This document shows, piece by piece, positions 1-8,316 of a stretch of 64,000 nucleotides of DNA. The stretch comes from Listeria innocua. Lineage in GTDB: Bacteria > Bacillota > Bacilli > Lactobacillales > Listeriaceae. The DNA is taken from NCBI RefSeq assembly GCF_028596125.1, contig NZ_CP117229.1:294001-358000 (forward strand), read 5' to 3'. Positions within the stretch are counted from its first letter, which is position 1; every line of letters begins with the position of its first letter. Under the pieces are notes generated by a model. It saw only the letters and a list, made by a program, of their open reading frames with translations. It did not search any database and was not told the origin of the DNA. Made by a program: the position numbers and the translations under genes.

Positions 1-2
1 CA

Positions 3-30
3 GAATTATCCAGTCGTCAAAAAGCAAAAT
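3..30 (+). CDS. Possible 3' end of the gene upstream of walJ (walI/yycI-like), partial
   Basis: Frame 3 is open from the window edge and ends in TAA at 28-30, just before a rho-independent terminator. By the conserved order of the wal locus in Firmicutes, the gene before walJ is expected to be walI (yycI). Only nine codons are visible, so the identity rests on context alone. Another frame could be the real one: frame 2 ends at 49 and frame 1 at 57. Confidence 0.3.
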
Positions 31-38
31 AAAATCAG

Positions 39-76
39 AGTCAACCTAAATACATGAAATTTAGGTTGGCTTTTTC
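39..76 (+). terminator. Rho-independent terminator before walJ
   Basis: Inverted repeat AGTCAACCTAAAT (39-51) and ATTTAGGTTGGCT (59-71), followed by a T run. It separates the upstream gene from walJ, so walJ and htrA probably have at least partly independent promoters. Confidence 0.8.
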
Positions 77-149
77 AACCGATTGGCATGCAATTTTACC
101 GAATTAGCGTTACAATGGAAGATATATAAGCCTTTAGGGGGATAAAAAA

Positions 150-980
150 ATGTTCGCAAATAAAATTCTAACTGAAAAAGACACGGACCAAATCCGATTT
201 AGTATATTAGCCAGTGGAAGTTCAGGAAATGCAACTCTAGTAGAAACTGGCGACCAAAAAATTCTCATCGACTGTGGTTTAAGCGGCAAGAAAATGGAAG
301 GTTTATTCGCGCAAGTTGGTCGAGATATGAATGATTTAGACGCGATTTTAATTACTCATGAACACTCAGACCATATTAAAGGCCTTGGTGTGCTTGCTCG
401 TAAATATAAACTCCCTATTTATGCTAATGCAAAAACATGGAAAGCAATGGATAATATGATTGGCGAAGTTTCTTCTGAACAGAAGTTTCAATTTGACATG
501 GAAACAGTGAAATCTTTTGGGAGCATGCAAGTAGAATCCTTTGGTGTATCTCATGACGCGATTGAGCCGATGTTTTACATATTTCATAAGGGGAATAAAA
601 AATTTGTAATGATAACCGACACAGGATATGTTAGTGATCGAATGAAAGGGCATATTGCAGGCGCTGATGCATACCTTTTTGAAAGTAATCATGATGTAGA
701 GATGCTTCGAATGGGACGCTATCCTTGGAATGTCAAACGTAGAATTCTTGGCGACGAGGGACATGTAAGTAATGAAGATGCAGCAATAGCAATGAGCGAA
801 GTAATTACAGATCAAACGAAACGAATTTATTTAGGTCATCTTAGTAAAGACAACAATATGAAAGAACTAGCGCGGATGAGCGTAACGCAAACGCTTATTT
901 CAGAAGGAATCGATGTTGGTGGCAAGCTAGAGATTTTTGATACCGATCCTGATAACGCTACGTCTATCTTCACTATCTAA
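150..980 (+). CDS. walJ: WalJ/YycJ metallo-beta-lactamase-fold hydrolase
   Basis: A 276-residue cytoplasmic protein of the metallo-beta-lactamase fold. The N-terminal strand [10 protein letters not shown] is followed by the metal-binding signature THEHSDH near residue 70. Later metal ligands are expected around the TDTGY and GHLSKDN segments. Length and motifs fit the YycJ/WalJ family encoded next to the WalRK two-component system; family members have been linked to coordinating cell-wall and DNA processes, and a 5'-3' exonuclease activity has been proposed. The start at 150 follows a GGGGGATA ribosome-binding site. The next gene is htrA, as in other Firmicutes. Family assignment is firm; the in vivo substrate cannot be read from the sequence. 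Confidence 0.93.
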   Translation: MFANKILTEKDTDQIRFSILASGSSGNATLVETGDQKILIDCGLSGKKMEGLFAQVGRDMNDLDAILITHEHSDHIKGLGVLARKYKLPIYANAKTWKAMDNMIGEVSSEQKFQFDMETVKSFGSMQVESFGVSHDAIEPMFYIFHKGNKKFVMITDTGYVSDRMKGHIAGADAYLFESNHDVEMLRMGRYPWNVKRRILGDEGHVSNEDAAIAMSEVITDQTKRIYLGHLSKDNNMKELARMSVTQTLISEGIDVGGKLEIFDTDPDNATSIFTI

Positions 981-1077
981 GTTTCACCATTTTTTTAAAG
1001 CTTTTTCATTGTTTTTTCATATTTGCGGTTTACTATGGAAGTATATAAATGCGAAATTTGCAGAGAGGAAGGAAGAC

Positions 1078-2577
1078 ATGGACGAGAAAGAAAAAAATTT
1101 AAATGAAAACAGCGAGAACGAGAGCACGCCAAAAAGAGAGGTCGAGGAGACTTTACATACAAAAGATAGCTCGCAACCAGTCCAAGAAACTCCTATAGTA
1201 GAAGGCGTGACACCAGAAGGAGAGAAATTTGCCGGAGCAACAGAAGAAGCTGCTGAGGCAAGCTCTACCAATGCATTTTTTGAGGAAGCAAGTAGTAAAG
1301 AACCTGAACCAGCTAGACCAGCTCCAGGACCAAGACGTCCTAGTGGTGCAGGTGGCGGCACGATTCCACCGAATAGAGTGAATAACGGCGGCGGTGGCAG
1401 CGGGAATCAGCCTCCGAAACGCAACAAACACTTACTTGGATACTTTTTAACTGCACTTATTGGCGTTATTATTGGCGGACTTATTATATTCTTTGTAGCA
1501 TGGGATAACGGCGATAACGCAGATACAACTTCTAACTCAAATAATAAACCGACTAAAGTAGAAAAAGTTTCTGTAAATACTACCTCTGATGTAACTAAAG
1601 CGGTTGATAAAGTACAAGATGCCGTAGTTAGTGTACTGAATTACCAATCATCTTCATCTTTAGACGGAACAACAAGTTCTGAAAAAGAAGCTTCATCAGG
1701 ATCAGGTGTTATTTATAAAAAAGCAAATGGAAAAGCATATATCGTGACGAATAATCACGTGGTAGCTGATGCGAATAAATTAGAAGTAACATTTACAAAC
1801 GGTAAAAAATCAGAAGCAAAATTACTAGGAACAGACGAATGGAACGATTTAGCTGTCCTTGAAATTGATGATAAAAATGTCAGCACAGTTGCTGCGTTTG
1901 GCGATTCTGATTCATTAAAACTTGGTGAGCCAGCGATTGCGATTGGTAGCCCACTTGGAACTGAATTTTCCGGTTCTGTAACACAAGGTATTATTTCCGG
2001 TTTAAACCGTGCTGTACCAGTTGATACAAACGGCGACGGAACAGAAGACTGGGAAGCAGATGTTATCCAAACAGATGCAGCAATTAACCCAGGTAACAGT
2101 GGTGGAGCTTTAATCAATATTGAAGGCCAAGTAATCGGTATTAACTCGATGAAAATTTCAATGGAAAATGTAGAAGGTATTAGCTTTGCGATTCCAAGTA
2201 ACACTGTAGAGCCAATCATCGAACAACTTGAAACTAAAGGCGAAGTAGAGCGTCCTTCTCTAGGCGTTTCCTTACGCGATGTTGATACAATTCCAGAAAC
2301 ACAACAAAAAAATATCTTGAAATTACCAGATAGCGTAGATTACGGTGCAATGGTACAACAAGTAGTATCTGGCTCAGCAGCAGACAAAGCAGGACTTAAA
2401 CAATATGATGTTATTGTTGAACTAAACGGTGAAAAAGTAACTAACTCCATGACACTTCGCAAAATATTATATGGCAACGATGTGAAAATTGGCGATAAAG
2501 TCAAAGTGAAATACTACCGTGATGGTAAAGAGCAATCAACAGACATTAAATTAGAAGCAGCAAAAACAACGACATGA
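1078..2577 (+). CDS. htrA: HtrA membrane-anchored serine protease (DegP-like)
   Basis: A 500-residue surface protease and chaperone of the HtrA/DegP family that degrades misfolded exported proteins under stress. A long acidic, then Pro/Gly-rich cytoplasmic segment (residues 1-115) precedes one membrane helix (about 118-140). The trypsin-like domain follows with the catalytic triad His about 227 (NNHVVAD), Asp about 257 (NDLAV) and Ser about 341 (GNSGGAL). A C-terminal PDZ domain covers about residues 395-490. The start at 1078 was chosen because AGGAAGGAAG lies just upstream; a longer frame from 937 would overlap walJ and lacks a good binding site. Known in L. monocytogenes as a stress and virulence factor controlled by LisRK; no operator is recognised here. 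Confidence 0.95.
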   Translation: MDEKEKNLNENSENESTPKREVEETLHTKDSSQPVQETPIVEGVTPEGEKFAGATEEAAEASSTNAFFEEASSKEPEPARPAPGPRRPSGAGGGTIPPNRVNNGGGGSGNQPPKRNKHLLGYFLTALIGVIIGGLIIFFVAWDNGDNADTTSNSNNKPTKVEKVSVNTTSDVTKAVDKVQDAVVSVLNYQSSSSLDGTTSSEKEASSGSGVIYKKANGKAYIVTNNHVVADANKLEVTFTNGKKSEAKLLGTDEWNDLAVLEIDDKNVSTVAAFGDSDSLKLGEPAIAIGSPLGTEFSGSVTQGIISGLNRAVPVDTNGDGTEDWEADVIQTDAAINPGNSGGALINIEGQVIGINSMKISMENVEGISFAIPSNTVEPIIEQLETKGEVERPSLGVSLRDVDTIPETQQKNILKLPDSVDYGAMVQQVVSGSAADKAGLKQYDVIVELNGEKVTNSMTLRKILYGNDVKIGDKVKVKYYRDGKEQSTDIKLEAAKTTT

Positions 2578-2582
2578 TAACG

Positions 2583-2617
2583 AAAACCATCCTCTTAAAA
2601 AAGAGGGTGGTTTTTTT
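2583..2617 (+). terminator. Terminator after htrA
   Basis: Stem AAAACCATCCTCTT (2583-2596) with AAGAGGGTGGTTTT (2601-2614), followed by T residues, immediately after the htrA stop codon. Confidence 0.9.
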
Positions 2618-2618
2618 C

Positions 2619-3143
2619 TGTGGAAAACTTGTGGATAGTGATTTTTTTCAGATATAGATATGGTAGAGAACAAGAATTCGGCTACTAAATATAGGCGGTT
2701 ATTGTGGATATGTGGATAACTTCTGTGGATAACCTGTGTGTAAGCAGTGAATATCTTGTGGAAAAGAACAATTTTGATAATTAAATCAATAAACTCAGAT
2801 TTATTTTTGAAAAAAACACATTTTTTGCGAAAATATAGGTCAAAAAGCAAAAATGTGGATAGAAAGCCATTTATCCACAATTGAAAGATAAATAAGGCGA
2901 AAATGTGAAAGCGAAAACAACTTTATTAAATATATAAATCAATGAGAGTGATTGTGGCACAGTTGGTTAGCTTGTTTTCAAAATGTACTTTCGATACAAA
3001 ATAACAAGTATTTTTGCTTGTGGATAAGCTGTGGATAGTGAAAATGGGGTATCATATATATTGTATGGAATATACGTTCGGACACAAAATAGAGAATCGG
3101 CTTGTGGATATGTGGATAGTTTTTGTGGATAAGTTGTGTATAA
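2619..3143. promoter_or_regulatory. DnaA-box cluster in the htrA-rlmH intergenic region
   Basis: This roughly 640-base non-coding stretch holds many copies of the DnaA-box consensus TGTGGATAA. Exact copies start at 2711, 2724, 3019 and 3124 on the plus strand, and one inverted copy TTATCCACA starts at 2871. One-mismatch copies start at 2619, 2630, 2703, 2757, 2854, 3030, 3103, 3111 and 3135. Several are arranged as touching pairs sharing a T (2703/2711 and 3103/3111). The density is far above expectation, so the region probably binds DnaA. Whether it titrates DnaA, reactivates it or regulates the neighbours is inference. No convincing ORF was found here. Confidence 0.75.
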
Positions 3144-3261
3144 GGGCGGGATAACCTGTGGAGTAAGTTTTTTGTAGTAATTTCTTTTTTTCATTTTGGC
3201 TAGTGTTGCGGGGCTTCTTTGAGGTATGATAAAAGTATTAATAAAGATGAGGGTGACGTTA

Positions 3262-3741
3262 ATGAATATCCAAATTGTGACGGTCGGGAAATTAAAAGAA
3301 AAATATCTAGTCCAGGGGATTGCTGAGTATTTAAAGCGGCTGAGCGCATATGCTAAAGTGTCAATTGTCGAAGTTCCGGATGAAAAGGCGCCAGAAGTGT
3401 TGAGTGACGCGGAAATGAAACAAGTGAAGGATAAAGAGGGAGCGCGGATTTTAGCGAAGATTCCGGACGATGCCCATGTGATTGCGCTGGCGATTGATGG
3501 GAAAATGAAGTCGAGTGAAGAATTTGCGGCGGATTTGGATAAGCTGGCGACTTATGGTAAGAGTAAGGTGACGTTTGTGATTGGTGGATCGCTGGGGCTT
3601 AGTGAGGCTGTTTTGAAGCGGAGTAATGAGCAAATTTCGTTTGGGAGGTTAACGCTGCCGCACCAGTTGATGAGGTTGGTGCTGGTGGAGCAGGTTTACC
3701 GGGCGTTTCGGATTGTTCGGGGGGAGCCTTATCATAAATAG
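3262..3741 (+). CDS. rlmH: RlmH, 23S rRNA pseudouridine-1915 N3-methyltransferase
   Basis: A 159-residue SPOUT-class methyltransferase that uses S-adenosylmethionine to methylate pseudouridine 1915 in helix 69 of 23S rRNA. The N-terminus [15 protein letters not shown], the trefoil-knot segment [10 protein letters not shown] and the C-terminus [10 protein letters not shown] are diagnostic of the family. The start at 3262 gives the usual family length and follows a GAGGGTG binding site; a start at 3226 would add twelve residues not typical of the family. The gene lies just downstream of the DnaA-box-rich region and is likely monocistronic, because the next gene is convergent. Confidence 0.96.
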   Translation: MNIQIVTVGKLKEKYLVQGIAEYLKRLSAYAKVSIVEVPDEKAPEVLSDAEMKQVKDKEGARILAKIPDDAHVIALAIDGKMKSSEEFAADLDKLATYGKSKVTFVIGGSLGLSEAVLKRSNEQISFGRLTLPHQLMRLVLVEQVYRAFRIVRGEPYHK

Positions 3742-3772
3742 CTAGCCGCTTGAAAGGGGTGTAATCAACAAC

Positions 3773-4636
3773 TTAACTTTTGAAAGCTGGTTTACTTTTT
3801 TCGATAAGCCATTTTTCACCATTTGAAATTGTATGATCTGCATGATAAATTAATGTTTTTCGAAGTGCTGCATATTCTGTGGGTAATGTTTCATAGTTTA
3901 GAAAATGATAGTTTAGTGCGATGCTTTCGGGAATAATTCCAACGCCAAGTTCATTATTGCAGATTTCGACAAGTGTTTCTGGAATATTGATCTCTGATAT
4001 GGAGACATTTGGGATATTAAAATCATTAATGAGAGCAGCCAGGGCGCGGTATGAATAACATTGTTTGCTGAAGACGTATAATCGTTCTTCCGCTAATATT
4101 TTTTGGACTGATTTTCCAGCTGTGTTGCCTGCGAAAACTAGTTTATCCCATGAGAGCGTTTGTGAGATGATTTGGCTATCTTGAAATAAATTTTCTTTTT
4201 CGAGTTCAGCGACATAAGCGATGGTTAGTTCTCTGTTAGCTATTTTTGGTATTAATTCACTTGTACTTCCGCTAACGATAGATAATTTTTTATTTGGAAA
4301 CTGTTGATAGAACTCTTTAATGATTGTGTTAAATTCCATAGGCAAAGAAGATTGCGTAATACCGATTGAGATCGTTTCTTCTTCATTATTGATAATATCA
4401 ATCGTTTCCTCCCATAATAGAATCATTTTTTTGAATTGTTGATAGATTTTTTCGCCCTCTTTAGTTAGTTCCACACCATTCGAGTGCCGGAAGAAAAGTT
4501 GAGTTTGGAACTGTTTTTCGATATTTTTTATTTTATTGGACATATTAGACTGTAAATGATGCAGTTCATTCGCTGCTGCAGAAATACTCTTTAGTTCAGC
4601 TACTTTATTAAATGCTTTCATGTTTTCAATATCCAT
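3773..4636 (-). CDS. LysR-family transcriptional regulator
   Basis: A 287-residue LysR-type regulator. The winged helix-turn-helix occupies residues 1-60 (AFNKVAELKSISAAANELH, then SNMSNKIKNIEKQF), and a periplasmic-binding-protein-like effector domain runs from about residue 90 to the end. It is transcribed divergently from the nitroreductase gene at 4755. A T-N11-A type inverted repeat lies between them, the usual arrangement for a LysR protein controlling its neighbour and itself. The effector is unknown. The start ATG is preceded on the minus strand by an AAAAGGAGC binding site. Confidence 0.9.
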   Translation of the reverse strand: MDIENMKAFNKVAELKSISAAANELHHLQSNMSNKIKNIEKQFQTQLFFRHSNGVELTKEGEKIYQQFKKMILLWEETIDIINNEEETISIGITQSSLPMEFNTIIKEFYQQFPNKKLSIVSGSTSELIPKIANRELTIAYVAELEKENLFQDSQIISQTLSWDKLVFAGNTAGKSVQKILAEERLYVFSKQCYSYRALAALINDFNIPNVSISEINIPETLVEICNNELGVGIIPESIALNYHFLNYETLPTEYAALRKTLIYHADHTISNGEKWLIEKSKPAFKS

Positions 4637-4652
4637 AATTTGCTCCTTTTGA

Positions 4653-4669
4653 TATCAAAAATAATGATA
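4653..4669. promoter_or_regulatory. Candidate LysR operator (T-N11-A dyad)
   Basis: TATCA (4653-4657) and TGATA (4665-4669) form a perfect inverted repeat containing the T-N11-A signature of LysR-type binding sites. It sits between the LysR gene and the divergent nitroreductase gene. Function is inferred from position and symmetry. Confidence 0.5.
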
Positions 4670-4754
4670 CCGGCATATGATTTACGCATTTCAAATGATG
4701 GCACAGATAGATTATACTTTATTTACAGTACAAATTCAAATGGGGGGTTATGTT

Positions 4755-5492
4755 ATGAATACAACCATTCAACAATTAGTTAAACATGTTTCAGTAAGAG
4801 AATTTAAAAATGAAAGATTATCAGATGAAACCAAACAACATTTATTAACAGCTGCGAGAAGTGCCTCTAGTTCGCATTTTGTGCAATCTTTTTCTATTTT
4901 AGAAATCACAGATGAAAAGCTAAGAAAGGAACTAGCTGAAATTACGAATAGTGCTTCTTATGTAAACCAAACGGGGACCTTTTATGTGTTTGTAGGTGAT
5001 TTATACCGACAATCAAAACTTTTACTGGAGAATAATCGAACTTTGGATGGGTTGAGAAATATGGAATCATTACTCGTCTCGGTGATAGATGCAACGATTG
5101 CAGCTCAAAATATGGTTATTGCTGCTGAGTCTCTTGATTTAGGAATTTGCTATATCGGTGGAATAAGAAATGATATTGAAAAAGTAGCTGAATTGCTAAA
5201 CTTACCACCATTTACGATACCTGTTTTCGGATTAACTGTAGGGGTTCCGGTATATAAAAATCAAGTAAAACCACGGCTATTACTAGAAAATCAAGTAGGT
5301 GAAAATCAGTACCCATATGAACAATTTACAGATTTAAAAGCGTATGAGGAATTGACCAAAGATTATTATGCTTTACGTGAAAAAAATCAGCATCAAACTT
5401 CATGGGGAGACAAGAATGTAGAGTTTTTTGAAGAAATACGAAGACCAGAAATAGCGGGATTTTTGAAAAAACAAGGGTTTACACTGGATTAA
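4755..5492 (+). CDS. NADPH-dependent FMN nitroreductase family oxidoreductase (NfsA/NfrA type)
   Basis: A 246-residue flavoprotein of the nitroreductase family. The FMN-binding start (HVSVREFKNERLSDE, then AARSASSSHFVQ) and the central GICYIGGIRND segment match the NfsA/FRP subgroup, which reduces quinones, nitroaromatics or flavins with NADPH. The start at 4755 was chosen because GGGGGGT lies upstream; the open frame extends to 4677, but those residues fall in the divergent promoter region. The adjacent LysR gene is the likely regulator, perhaps in response to oxidative or electrophile stress. The exact substrate is not known. Confidence 0.88.
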   Translation: MNTTIQQLVKHVSVREFKNERLSDETKQHLLTAARSASSSHFVQSFSILEITDEKLRKELAEITNSASYVNQTGTFYVFVGDLYRQSKLLLENNRTLDGLRNMESLLVSVIDATIAAQNMVIAAESLDLGICYIGGIRNDIEKVAELLNLPPFTIPVFGLTVGVPVYKNQVKPRLLLENQVGENQYPYEQFTDLKAYEELTKDYYALREKNQHQTSWGDKNVEFFEEIRRPEIAGFLKKQGFTLD

Positions 5493-5540
5493 TTAATTTT
5501 CGTTGTAGGGTGTATAAAAAATAATAGGATTAAATTTATG

Positions 5541-5572
5541 AAAAGCTGGAAGAGTATTTTTTCCGGCTTTTT
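5541..5572 (+). terminator. Terminator after the nitroreductase gene
   Basis: Stem AAAAGCTGGAA (5541-5551) with TTCCGGCTTTTT (5561-5572), ending in a T run. Confidence 0.75.
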
Positions 5573-5702
5573 ATTTGATTTGGGCTATTATTTAGTGATA
5601 GAAAGCTTAAACTAGATTAGATTGGGATAGATTTGTATAATTAATAGGGAATTTAAATTGCACTATTTTATCCTAAATAAATTTCATAAAAGGAGGATTC
5701 AA

Positions 5703-6341
5703 ATGAAATTTCTAAAAAAATACGGGTTTTACTTTTTATTACTCGGCGTTTTGAGTGATTTTCTAACGCCTTACATACTTGGAATCTTTTACCCAGAATT
5801 AAACCAAATGACGCGGGTTATGAGTGTGTTTGGGGATGTGGCTAGTCCGGTGCGGGGAGCGTTTTTGGTTTGGTCGGTGGTGTCTGGGGTGTTCTTTGTG
5901 CTCGCTTTTCCGGCGATTTATCAGAGCGTTGTTAAAACTTCGCGGACTTTGGCGATTTTGCTTGCTTCTGCGATTGGTTTGTATGGGATTGGCGATTGTA
6001 TTTTTACCGGGTTGTTTAGTATTGATACGGAGCAGGCGAGTTGGACGTTTTCGACTTGGGTTCATAATATTGGCTCGGGGCTTGGTTATGCGGGATTTTT
6101 GATTTTTCCGTTGTTTCTGGTCATTCTTTACCGGAAAACTGGCGATAAGACCCGCAGCAATATCTATCTAGTTTTACTCATTGTTAGTTTGCTGTCGGCC
6201 GGTGTTTATGGGCTTGCGCGGATTCCTGCTGTGAATGACTTGCCGGTTTTAGATAAAATTGGATTTTGTCAGCGAATTAGTTTCTTCTTTAATTATTTGC
6301 CGATTGTTGTTTTTGGAATTGATCGGATTAGAAAACCCTAG
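5703..6341 (+). CDS. Multi-pass membrane protein of unknown function
   Basis: A 212-residue hydrophobic protein with about six predicted membrane segments: around residues 8-28, 50-72, 85-105, 122-142, 152-175 and 188-206. The start at 5703 follows a strong AAAGGAGGA binding site. No catalytic or transport motif was recognised. It stands alone between a terminator and the convergent PTS regulator. Codon use in the middle is unusually GC-rich compared with its ends, which makes the opposite frames look open; those are not genes. Confidence 0.75.
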   Translation: MKFLKKYGFYFLLLGVLSDFLTPYILGIFYPELNQMTRVMSVFGDVASPVRGAFLVWSVVSGVFFVLAFPAIYQSVVKTSRTLAILLASAIGLYGIGDCIFTGLFSIDTEQASWTFSTWVHNIGSGLGYAGFLIFPLFLVILYRKTGDKTRSNIYLVLLIVSLLSAGVYGLARIPAVNDLPVLDKIGFCQRISFFFNYLPIVVFGIDRIRKP

Positions 6342-6367
6342 ATTGTTTAAGAATCTAGGGTTTTTTG
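6332..6367. terminator. Bidirectional terminator
   Basis: Stem AAAACCCTAGATT (6332-6344) with AATCTAGGGTTTT (6352-6364), flanked by A and T runs. It overlaps the 3' ends of both convergent genes and can serve both strands. Confidence 0.9.
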
Positions 6368-8218
6368 TTCGCAAAGTTCGATAAATTGCTGGAAATCTTC
6401 TTGTTTGGCTAATTTTTTTACAAAGCTGCGTTCGTTTAAGATGGTTACGAGTTGGCCGAATAATTCTTCAAAAGAGTTGTCGCGTTCTTCTTTCATGGTG
6501 AGCAGGAGGACGAGTTTGACGCGATTTCCACCCCAGTCGATTGGTTTATCAAGTGCGCATACTGCGACGGCATTTTTCTTTGCGCTTCGCTGGATGGCGT
6601 GCGGGATTGCGTAGTAGTTTCCGTAGCATGTGCTAGATAATTGTTCTCGTTCGAACACTTTTGAAACATAGTCGGAGTCGCAGTAGTCGAATGCAGTTAA
6701 CTGTTCGCAAAGAAACGTAATTACTTCTTCTTTTGATTTGAAGTTTTGTTTTGGGAAGAAAAGCTCTTTTTTGAAAAATTTTCTAGAAATCGAATCGGCT
6801 TTTGGCTTAGTTTCTAAAATATGCTTGATTTTCTGCAAATCTGCTTCGGTTAAAAGTAAATCGTAATGATAGACTGGGATGTCGGTTGTTAAGTGTAATG
6901 GTTCGGCGGTAATAATTAAATGGATTTCTTTGTCTAAGGTGAATTGTTTTATGTCGAAAATGGATTGGGAAACGAGTAAATCAATCGAAAAATCAGGTAT
7001 TTTCTTTAGTTGATTATGAATTAAGCGTTGACTGCCTGCGCCGTATGGGGTAACTAAGAGTATCTTTCTCTTTTTGCCGTGATTAATTGTTTCTGAAGCG
7101 GACAGAAAGTGTAACGCAATATAAGCGATTTCGTCATCTGGGAAAGTGATTGCAAGCTCTTTTTGAATAAAGGCAGAGGCATAAACACTGACGTTATAAA
7201 TAAATGGGAACTTGTTTTTTAATTCTTCGGTGAGTGGGTTGGTTAAATATTGTTTGTGATTGGCTCTTTTGTAAAGGGCTGAAATGTGGGCCACTAGATA
7301 GGTGGCTATTTTTTCGTCAGCTGAAAAGTCGATATGGAAATTTTGGTCCACTGCTTCAAGGAGCCGAGTGACAACGCTGCCAAAAACTTTTGCGTCAATG
7401 GTGGAAGTTGTCGCTAGTTTGCCAGAATATAGCCGGGCGATATAGCTTAGTTCTTGGGTTGGAATATCGATGTGCAGTTCTTCTTCTAACGTTTCGGTTA
7501 GGTGCTCTGCCATTTCAAGGCTAGTTTTATCTTGCTCTAGTAAAGCGGTTCGCTCTATATAGCTGCCCATACTAATGCGCTCAATTAAAACGGCGATATG
7601 CAAAATGAACGAAATCGTCGAAAAATCATTCATGAAAAATTCGTTCTTTTTGTGGTAGGCAATAATAAGCTCGGAAAGTTGTTTTAGATTGCAATAATCG
7701 AAGTAATCGGCGTATTTATCTAGGCTTAATTGATGGTTTTCGATTTCCTGATTGAGGAATAGATTGAAGATGCAGCGCTTTTCTTCTTCGCCGCCCTCGG
7801 TTATTAGTTCGTTGTTTTTTCGAATAATACATAGCGACTCATCTTTTTCAGCGATAACCGCGTTAAGCTCTTTAATAATACGAGCTAACGTCGATTCGCT
7901 AATGAAAAATTGATCTGCTAAATCATAGAAATTGGTATGATCTTGTTCGATTATATGGCGTAATAATTCAAAATGTAAGTTTTCGTTATTTTTGGATAGA
8001 TTCATTTGTGAAAGTTGCTCATTTGGTGTTAAAAAATAGCCTTTTCCAGCTTTTGATGCAATGATTGTGGAACTAAATGACTGGTTAATTTGAATAATGT
8101 CATTTCGCACAGTTTTGGAAGAAACGCCTAACATTTCTGAAAGTGCTTTTGCTGTTACTGTCCTTTGGCTGTCGTTAAGCTTTTCTAACAATGAACGTTG
8201 CCTTTCTGAAATAGTCAT
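6347..8218 (-). CDS. PRD-containing PTS transcriptional activator (LicR/ManR type)
   Basis: A 623-residue regulator. The N-terminal DeoR/HTH_11-type helix-turn-helix (TVTAKALSEMLGVSSKTVRNDI) and a second HTH near residue 100 precede two PTS regulation domains (about residues 180-390). A PTS EIIB-like segment (KILLVTPYGAGSQR) and a C-terminal EIIA-like domain (about 480-620, with IPHAI as the phosphorylatable His region) follow. DNA-binding HTH motifs rather than the RNA-binding CAT domain show this is an activator, not a BglG antiterminator. It is encoded last after the PTS genes on the same strand, so it most likely senses their phosphorylation state and activates the operon from the promoter near 11.7 kb. 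Confidence 0.92.
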   Translation of the reverse strand: MTISERQRSLLEKLNDSQRTVTAKALSEMLGVSSKTVRNDIIQINQSFSSTIIASKAGKGYFLTPNEQLSQMNLSKNNENLHFELLRHIIEQDHTNFYDLADQFFISESTLARIIKELNAVIAEKDESLCIIRKNNELITEGGEEEKRCIFNLFLNQEIENHQLSLDKYADYFDYCNLKQLSELIIAYHKKNEFFMNDFSTISFILHIAVLIERISMGSYIERTALLEQDKTSLEMAEHLTETLEEELHIDIPTQELSYIARLYSGKLATTSTIDAKVFGSVVTRLLEAVDQNFHIDFSADEKIATYLVAHISALYKRANHKQYLTNPLTEELKNKFPFIYNVSVYASAFIQKELAITFPDDEIAYIALHFLSASETINHGKKRKILLVTPYGAGSQRLIHNQLKKIPDFSIDLLVSQSIFDIKQFTLDKEIHLIITAEPLHLTTDIPVYHYDLLLTEADLQKIKHILETKPKADSISRKFFKKELFFPKQNFKSKEEVITFLCEQLTAFDYCDSDYVSKVFEREQLSSTCYGNYYAIPHAIQRSAKKNAVAVCALDKPIDWGGNRVKLVLLLTMKEERDNSFEELFGQLVTILNERSFVKKLAKQEDFQQFIELCEQKTLDS

Positions 8219-8316
8219 TATATCCCCCCCTAATTCTCCCTTAACCTATTGTTATTATACAACACCAAATAGAGAAAGAGACGAGTTTTTTGTCCCAATC
8301 TCTATTTAAGTGGCTA

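Noticed and set aside
366-815. Minus-strand ORF of 149 codons inside walJ
   Set aside because: It lies opposite a well-supported metallo-beta-lactamase gene, has no ribosome-binding site and its residues look like reversed coding sequence.
2619-3143. Possible CRISPR array or small repeat family
   Set aside because: The repeated unit is only nine bases and matches the DnaA box; spacing is irregular and no cas genes are present.
2619-3143. Possible chromosomal replication origin
   Set aside because: No dnaA, dnaN or other origin-linked gene is visible, and the flanking genes are htrA and rlmH; a binding cluster away from the origin is the simpler reading.
5799-6102. Two overlapping ORFs on both strands inside the membrane protein gene
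   Set aside because: They result from the GC-rich middle part of the real gene; neither has a binding site or plausible protein composition.
6347-8218. BglG-type RNA-binding antiterminator
   Set aside because: The N-terminus is a DNA-binding helix-turn-helix and not the CAT RNA-binding domain, so the protein is a transcriptional activator.
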